Shown piece by piece: positions 61,180-64,000 of a stretch of DNA of 64,000 nt (position 1 is its first letter; each line of letters starts with the position of its first letter). The position numbers were made by a program, and so were the translations under genes. The stretch comes from CAYVQE01 sp964633205 (GTDB lineage Bacteria > Myxococcota > B64-G9): the NCBI GenBank assembly GCA_964633205.1, contig CAZWFN010000008.1, positions 1-64,000 of the forward strand, read 5' to 3'. Below the pieces are notes generated by a model. That model was not told the DNA's origin, made no database searches, and was given only the letters and a program-made list of their open reading frames with translations.

Positions 61180-61944
61180 TCAGTCGCGGGATTTGAGCAG
61201 CGGGCGCAGCTTGCGCCGGCGGCCGGTGGGCTCGATCCGTTCGGCCCGGCGCTGTGTCTGGCGGGCCTTGGCCGCGAAGCCGTTGCGCTCGTAGAAGCGC
61301 GCCAGCCGGGTCAGCTGCCAGGGGTTGTCCGGATCGAGCCGGACGACGGCCCGCAGCTGCTGCTCGGCCTGCTCGATTTGGCCGCAGCGCTCGTAGAGCA
61401 GGGCCAGGTTGCGCCGGGCGCCGATGTGCGATGGCTGCTGCTGCAGCACCAGCTCGTACTGCTCGATGCCGGCGGCCTGGCGGCCGGCCTCGACGTAGAG
61501 GGTGGCCAGCCGGTAGCGGGCGTCGAGCAGGCTGGGCCGCAGCTGCAGCGCGCGGATGAACTCGGCCCGGGCCCGCTCGCGATCGCCCTGCTCGTGCAAA
61601 TAGACGCCGTAGAGATAGTGCGCCCGCGGGATCTCGGACCCCAGCTCGACCGCCTTGGCCAAGAAACGGCCGATCCGCTCGCGGTCGTTGTCGGTCATCA
61701 GGTGGGCGACCGCGATCTCCAAATGCGGCAGCGCCCAGCGCGGTGCCAGCTGGCGGGCCCGGTGGTAGCGGTTGAGCGCCGCCCGGTACTCGCCGCGTTC
61801 GGCCAGCGCCACCCCTTGCTTGAACCAGGCCAGCGCGCCGCGGGGCTGCTCGCGCCGGGCCATGGCCTCGGTGGCCGGGTCGGCCCGCAGCACCGCAGCG
61901 GGCAACAACAGAGCGGTGATCAGCAACGCCCAGGGCTTGTTCAC
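61180..61944 (-). CDS. Exported TPR-repeat protein
   Basis: This 254-residue exported protein has a signal peptide (MNKPWALLITALLLPAAVLRA) and about five TPR units of 34 residues covering 35-235 (WFKQGVALAERGEYRAALNRY, ARYRLATLYVEAGRQAAGIEQY and so on). A basic tail (GRRRKLRPLLKSRD) follows. The GTG at 61944 has a GGGGTGG upstream. TPR proteins scaffold complexes; the partner is unknown. It is divergent from the calcium-repeat lipoprotein and convergent with the Clp gene. Confidence 0.85.
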   Translation of the reverse strand: MNKPWALLITALLLPAAVLRADPATEAMARREQPRGALAWFKQGVALAERGEYRAALNRYHRARQLAPRWALPHLEIAVAHLMTDNDRERIGRFLAKAVELGSEIPRAHYLYGVYLHEQGDRERARAEFIRALQLRPSLLDARYRLATLYVEAGRQAAGIEQYELVLQQQPSHIGARRNLALLYERCGQIEQAEQQLRAVVRLDPDNPWQLTRLARFYERNGFAAKARQTQRRAERIEPTGRRRKLRPLLKSRD

Positions 61945-62057
61945 GTCCGGCCACCCCTTTCGCGCGGGTCCGAGTCAGAGCCCAAGCTACCGATCCGCAG
62001 CCCGAAATGCAACAGCCGCGTCCGGCCCGCGGCCCGCGCTGAAAGGGGAGTTTCCAC

Positions 62058-62086
62058 TTGACAATCAAGGGATCGGGTGCTACCCA
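62058..62086 (+). promoter_or_regulatory. Sigma-70-type promoter for the calcium-repeat lipoprotein
   Basis: TTGACA (full match), 17 bases, TACCCA (3 of 6). The predicted start near 62093 gives a leader of about 66 bases to ATG 62159. Confidence 0.45.
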
Positions 62087-62158
62087 ACAAGCCGGCTCGG
62101 TTCGAAACCTCCGCCCCGCTATTGGGTTGTGGAGACTGCCACGCTGGAGAGCACATCG

Positions 62159-63457
62159 ATGCGTACCCTGATCCCCATCCTGTCTTTCGGCCTGTTGGTG
62201 TCGCTGGCGGCCACCGGTTGCAAGAATCCCTGCAAGGACTCGCTGGACGAGGTCCGCGACCGGGTGCTGCAGTATATCGCCGACCGCGATCCGCTCACCG
62301 AGGGGGCGCAGCCCTGTGCCACCGACGAGAGCTCGGACGACTACGACCAGATCTGCGACTACGCCCTGCGCGCGCTCGACAGCGGCCGCTGGCCCTACTA
62401 CGACTGCACCTCGTGCGATGCGGCCGAGATCGAGCTCTGCGGCTGCTTCGACGACAACGCCTGGACCACCGGCGTGCTCACCGAGGCGCCGGAGCGCGGC
62501 ACGGTGCCGGTCTACCCCGGCGTGGTCTACTGCCTGGCCTCGGTCTACCGGCTGCGCAACCTGTGCCAGTGCCAGCCCTGCGATCCCCCGGACGAGGTGC
62601 AGGTGCGCGGCGGCCAGGAGGTGTGCGTCGATCCGGAGGGCGAAGAGCTGTACGGCCTGACCGACTGCTACGACGAAGGGGACAACCGGGTCTGCGCCAT
62701 CGGCGACAACGGCAAGACCGAGCCGCTGCTGCAGCGGCCCAACCTGCAGCAGACCGACACCTGCGACGCCATCCTGGGCTCGTTCGCCTGCAGCTCGTTC
62801 GACGCCGATTACGACGGCATACCGGATGCTTACGACGGTGGACAGGACCGCCAGGCCGAGATGCTCCCCGAGGACGTCGAGTGCCTGGACGGGCCGCCAG
62901 GGGCCGCAGGCTGGCAGCAGTGGTTCGACGATCCGCTCAGCCTCTACGAGGGCGGCCGGATGTACATCGACACCGACGGCTTCCCCGAGGACCGCGACTC
63001 GGACGGCGTCTCCGACAGCTGCGACAACTGCCTGGACCACCCCAACGGCTTCGACTGCTTCCAGATCGCCGACCGCCAGCACTGGGATCGGGCGCTCGAG
63101 CTGTGCGACGCCGACGAAAACGGCATCCTGATGCCCAAGGATCTGCTGGGCCTGAGCGACTCGCGCACCGAGCGCTGTCTCGACCACCTCAACGAAAACG
63201 GCCCCTTCTTCAAGCAGTGCGACGCCAACGGCGACGGGGTGACCACCCGCTACGAGGTGCAGTACATGGGCCAACTCGACACCGACGGCGACGGGGTCGG
63301 CGATGCCTGCGACAACTGCCCCGAGGTTCCCAACCCCAACCAGGACGACACCGACGGCGACGGGGTCGGCGATGCCTGCGACAACTGCCCCGAGGTTCCC
63401 AACCCCAACCAGGACGACACCGACGGCGACGGCATTGGCGACGCCTGCGACTCCTGA
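62159..63457 (+). CDS. Lipoprotein with thrombospondin type-3-like calcium repeats
   Basis: This 432-residue predicted surface lipoprotein has a signal ending in ATGC. The N-terminal 250 residues are cysteine-rich with a TCDAILGSFACSSFDADYDGIPDAYDGG-like segment. The C-terminus has near-identical 23-residue units with DTDGDGVGDACDNCPEVPNP, the thrombospondin type-3 pattern that binds calcium in other proteins. A GGAGAG site precedes ATG 62159. Calcium binding is inferred. The repeats are exact at DNA level, so the copy number may vary between strains. Confidence 0.87.
   Translation: MRTLIPILSFGLLVSLAATGCKNPCKDSLDEVRDRVLQYIADRDPLTEGAQPCATDESSDDYDQICDYALRALDSGRWPYYDCTSCDAAEIELCGCFDDNAWTTGVLTEAPERGTVPVYPGVVYCLASVYRLRNLCQCQPCDPPDEVQVRGGQEVCVDPEGEELYGLTDCYDEGDNRVCAIGDNGKTEPLLQRPNLQQTDTCDAILGSFACSSFDADYDGIPDAYDGGQDRQAEMLPEDVECLDGPPGAAGWQQWFDDPLSLYEGGRMYIDTDGFPEDRDSDGVSDSCDNCLDHPNGFDCFQIADRQHWDRALELCDADENGILMPKDLLGLSDSRTERCLDHLNENGPFFKQCDANGDGVTTRYEVQYMGQLDTDGDGVGDACDNCPEVPNPNQDDTDGDGVGDACDNCPEVPNPNQDDTDGDGIGDACDS
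63278..63454 (+). repeat. 69-bp perfect tandem repeats (two and a half copies)
   Basis: Units start at 63278 and 63347 and are identical over 69 bases; a partial, diverged copy starts at 63416. Each encodes one calcium-type repeat of the lipoprotein, in frame. Confidence 0.95.
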
Positions 63458-63561
63458 TCGCAGCCACCGTGATCCCGCGCCCGCACCGCCGCATCGCCCC
63501 TGCGACCGAACACCGCAAGCCCTTCTTTGCCACAACCGCCCAGCTGGTGATCTGAGAGCGC

Positions 63562-64000
63562 ATGCGGCTCGATCCCGACACCCTCGAGCTGCTCGGCTGG
63601 CCCCGCATCTGCGCCGCCCTGGCCGGCCGCGCCCGCACGCCGCAGGGCGCGCGCCAGTGCCGTGAGCTCGCGCCCCACCGCGACCTGGATCGCCTGGCGG
63701 CCGAACACGAACGCCTGCGCCAGCTGGCCTGGCTGCTCGACCGCAACCGGCCGCCGCCGATCGAGGCCATCGAGGAGGTCGAGGCCGATCTGCAACGCGC
63801 CACCAAGGGCGGCGTGCTCGACGCCGAGGCCCTGCTGCGGGTGGCCCGGGCCATGCGGGTGTCCTCGCGGGTGCGCGCCTACCTGATGGACGCCGGCCAC
63901 CAGGCCGGCGGCGCGCTGTTGGAGCTGGCCCGCGGCAGCCACGACCTGGAGCCCGCCGGCCGCGACCTGGCGGCCGCCTTCGAGGCCGACGGCCGCCTGC
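63562..64000 (+). CDS. mutS2: MutS2-family protein (3' part outside window)
   Basis: The visible 146 codons (MRLDPDTLELLGWPRICAALAGRARTPQGARQC...) match the N-terminal helical region of MutS2. That protein is a MutS relative tied to recombination control and ribosome rescue in other bacteria, not mismatch repair. The pattern LELLGWPRICAALAG followed by helical RAARTPQG-like and EAIEEVEADLQRATKGG segments fits. The ATPase and C-terminal Smr domains lie beyond the right edge, so the call rests on the N-terminus only. A ribosome site is not obvious before ATG 63562. Confidence 0.75.
   Translation, partial: MRLDPDTLELLGWPRICAALAGRARTPQGARQCRELAPHRDLDRLAAEHERLRQLAWLLDRNRPPPIEAIEEVEADLQRATKGGVLDAEALLRVARAMRVSSRVRAYLMDAGHQAGGALLELARGSHDLEPAGRDLAAAFEADGRL

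Overview
The window looks like the chromosome of a high-GC, Gram-negative bacterium of the Myxococcota / former Deltaproteobacteria type. The reasons are very GC-rich coding DNA with GTG and TTG starts, many predicted lipoproteins, outer-membrane barrel proteins, Ser/Thr kinase and FHA signalling, three sigma-54 (RpoN) activator-type regulators, and long cysteine-rich secreted proteins with MopE-like and thrombospondin-type repeats. A run of exactly 100 N shows that the sequence is a scaffolded draft. I found no rRNA, tRNA, CRISPR array, prophage or insertion sequence.

Layout. 1-3.4 kb: the glycolytic operon gap-pgk-tpiA-secG (minus strand, secG cut by the window edge). 3.5-9.5 kb: a small sigma-54-promoted gene, a lipoprotein alpha/beta hydrolase, a solo N6-adenine methylase and a CNNM/CBS transporter-like protein. 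9.6-13.3 kb: a PocR-type regulator with a degenerate AAA+ core, then a glycosyltransferase / FHA / chalcone-isomerase-like group. 13.4-17.5 kb: a long acidic repeat protein broken by the assembly gap, and an AT-richer Fic gene. 17.6-24.8 kb: rhomboid protease, fused SpmA-SpmB protein, a glutamine amidotransferase, a PAS histidine kinase and a large TIG/beta-propeller lipoprotein. 25-35.6 kb: two cysteine-rich lipoproteins, a Ser/Thr kinase, a TPR-barrel protein, an FHA-sigma-54 activator and a barrel-SppA fusion. 35.6-38 kb: a predicted sigma-54-driven structured small RNA, a divergent NtrC-type response regulator and a sigma-54-promoted small gene. 38-47.4 kb: aspartate kinase, a 5'-nuclease-less DNA polymerase I, an 805-residue protein with 134 cysteines, a CehA-type PHP lipoprotein and a KamA-like radical SAM enzyme. 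47.4-56.5 kb: SPFH/NfeD/uracil-DNA-glycosylase operon, zinc-phospholipase-C-like protein, coaBC, a TPR zincin, udk and a ComEC-like lipoprotein. 57-64 kb: a sigma-54-promoted lipoprotein, ClpA/ClpC, a TPR protein, a calcium-repeat lipoprotein and the start of mutS2.

How parts may work together. The most interesting signal is regulatory. Exact-spacing sigma-54 promoters (GG-N10-GC) stand before at least four and perhaps six transcription units, and three AAA+ activator-type proteins lie in the same window. The two lipoprotein genes at 25.1 and 27.1 kb each have a pair of GACAAG-N4-CTTGTC palindromes about 90-100 bp apart, where enhancer sites would sit. They are followed by a kinase and an FHA-containing sigma-54 activator, which suggests a phospho-Ser/Thr to FHA to sigma-54 circuit controlling surface cysteine-rich lipoproteins. 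At 35.7 kb a minus-strand unit with a sigma-54 promoter, three nested hairpins with C7-C8 loops and a T8 terminator lies divergent from an NtrC-type regulator. I think this is a small regulatory RNA not previously described. These are sequence-based inferences; promoter activity and binding were not tested.
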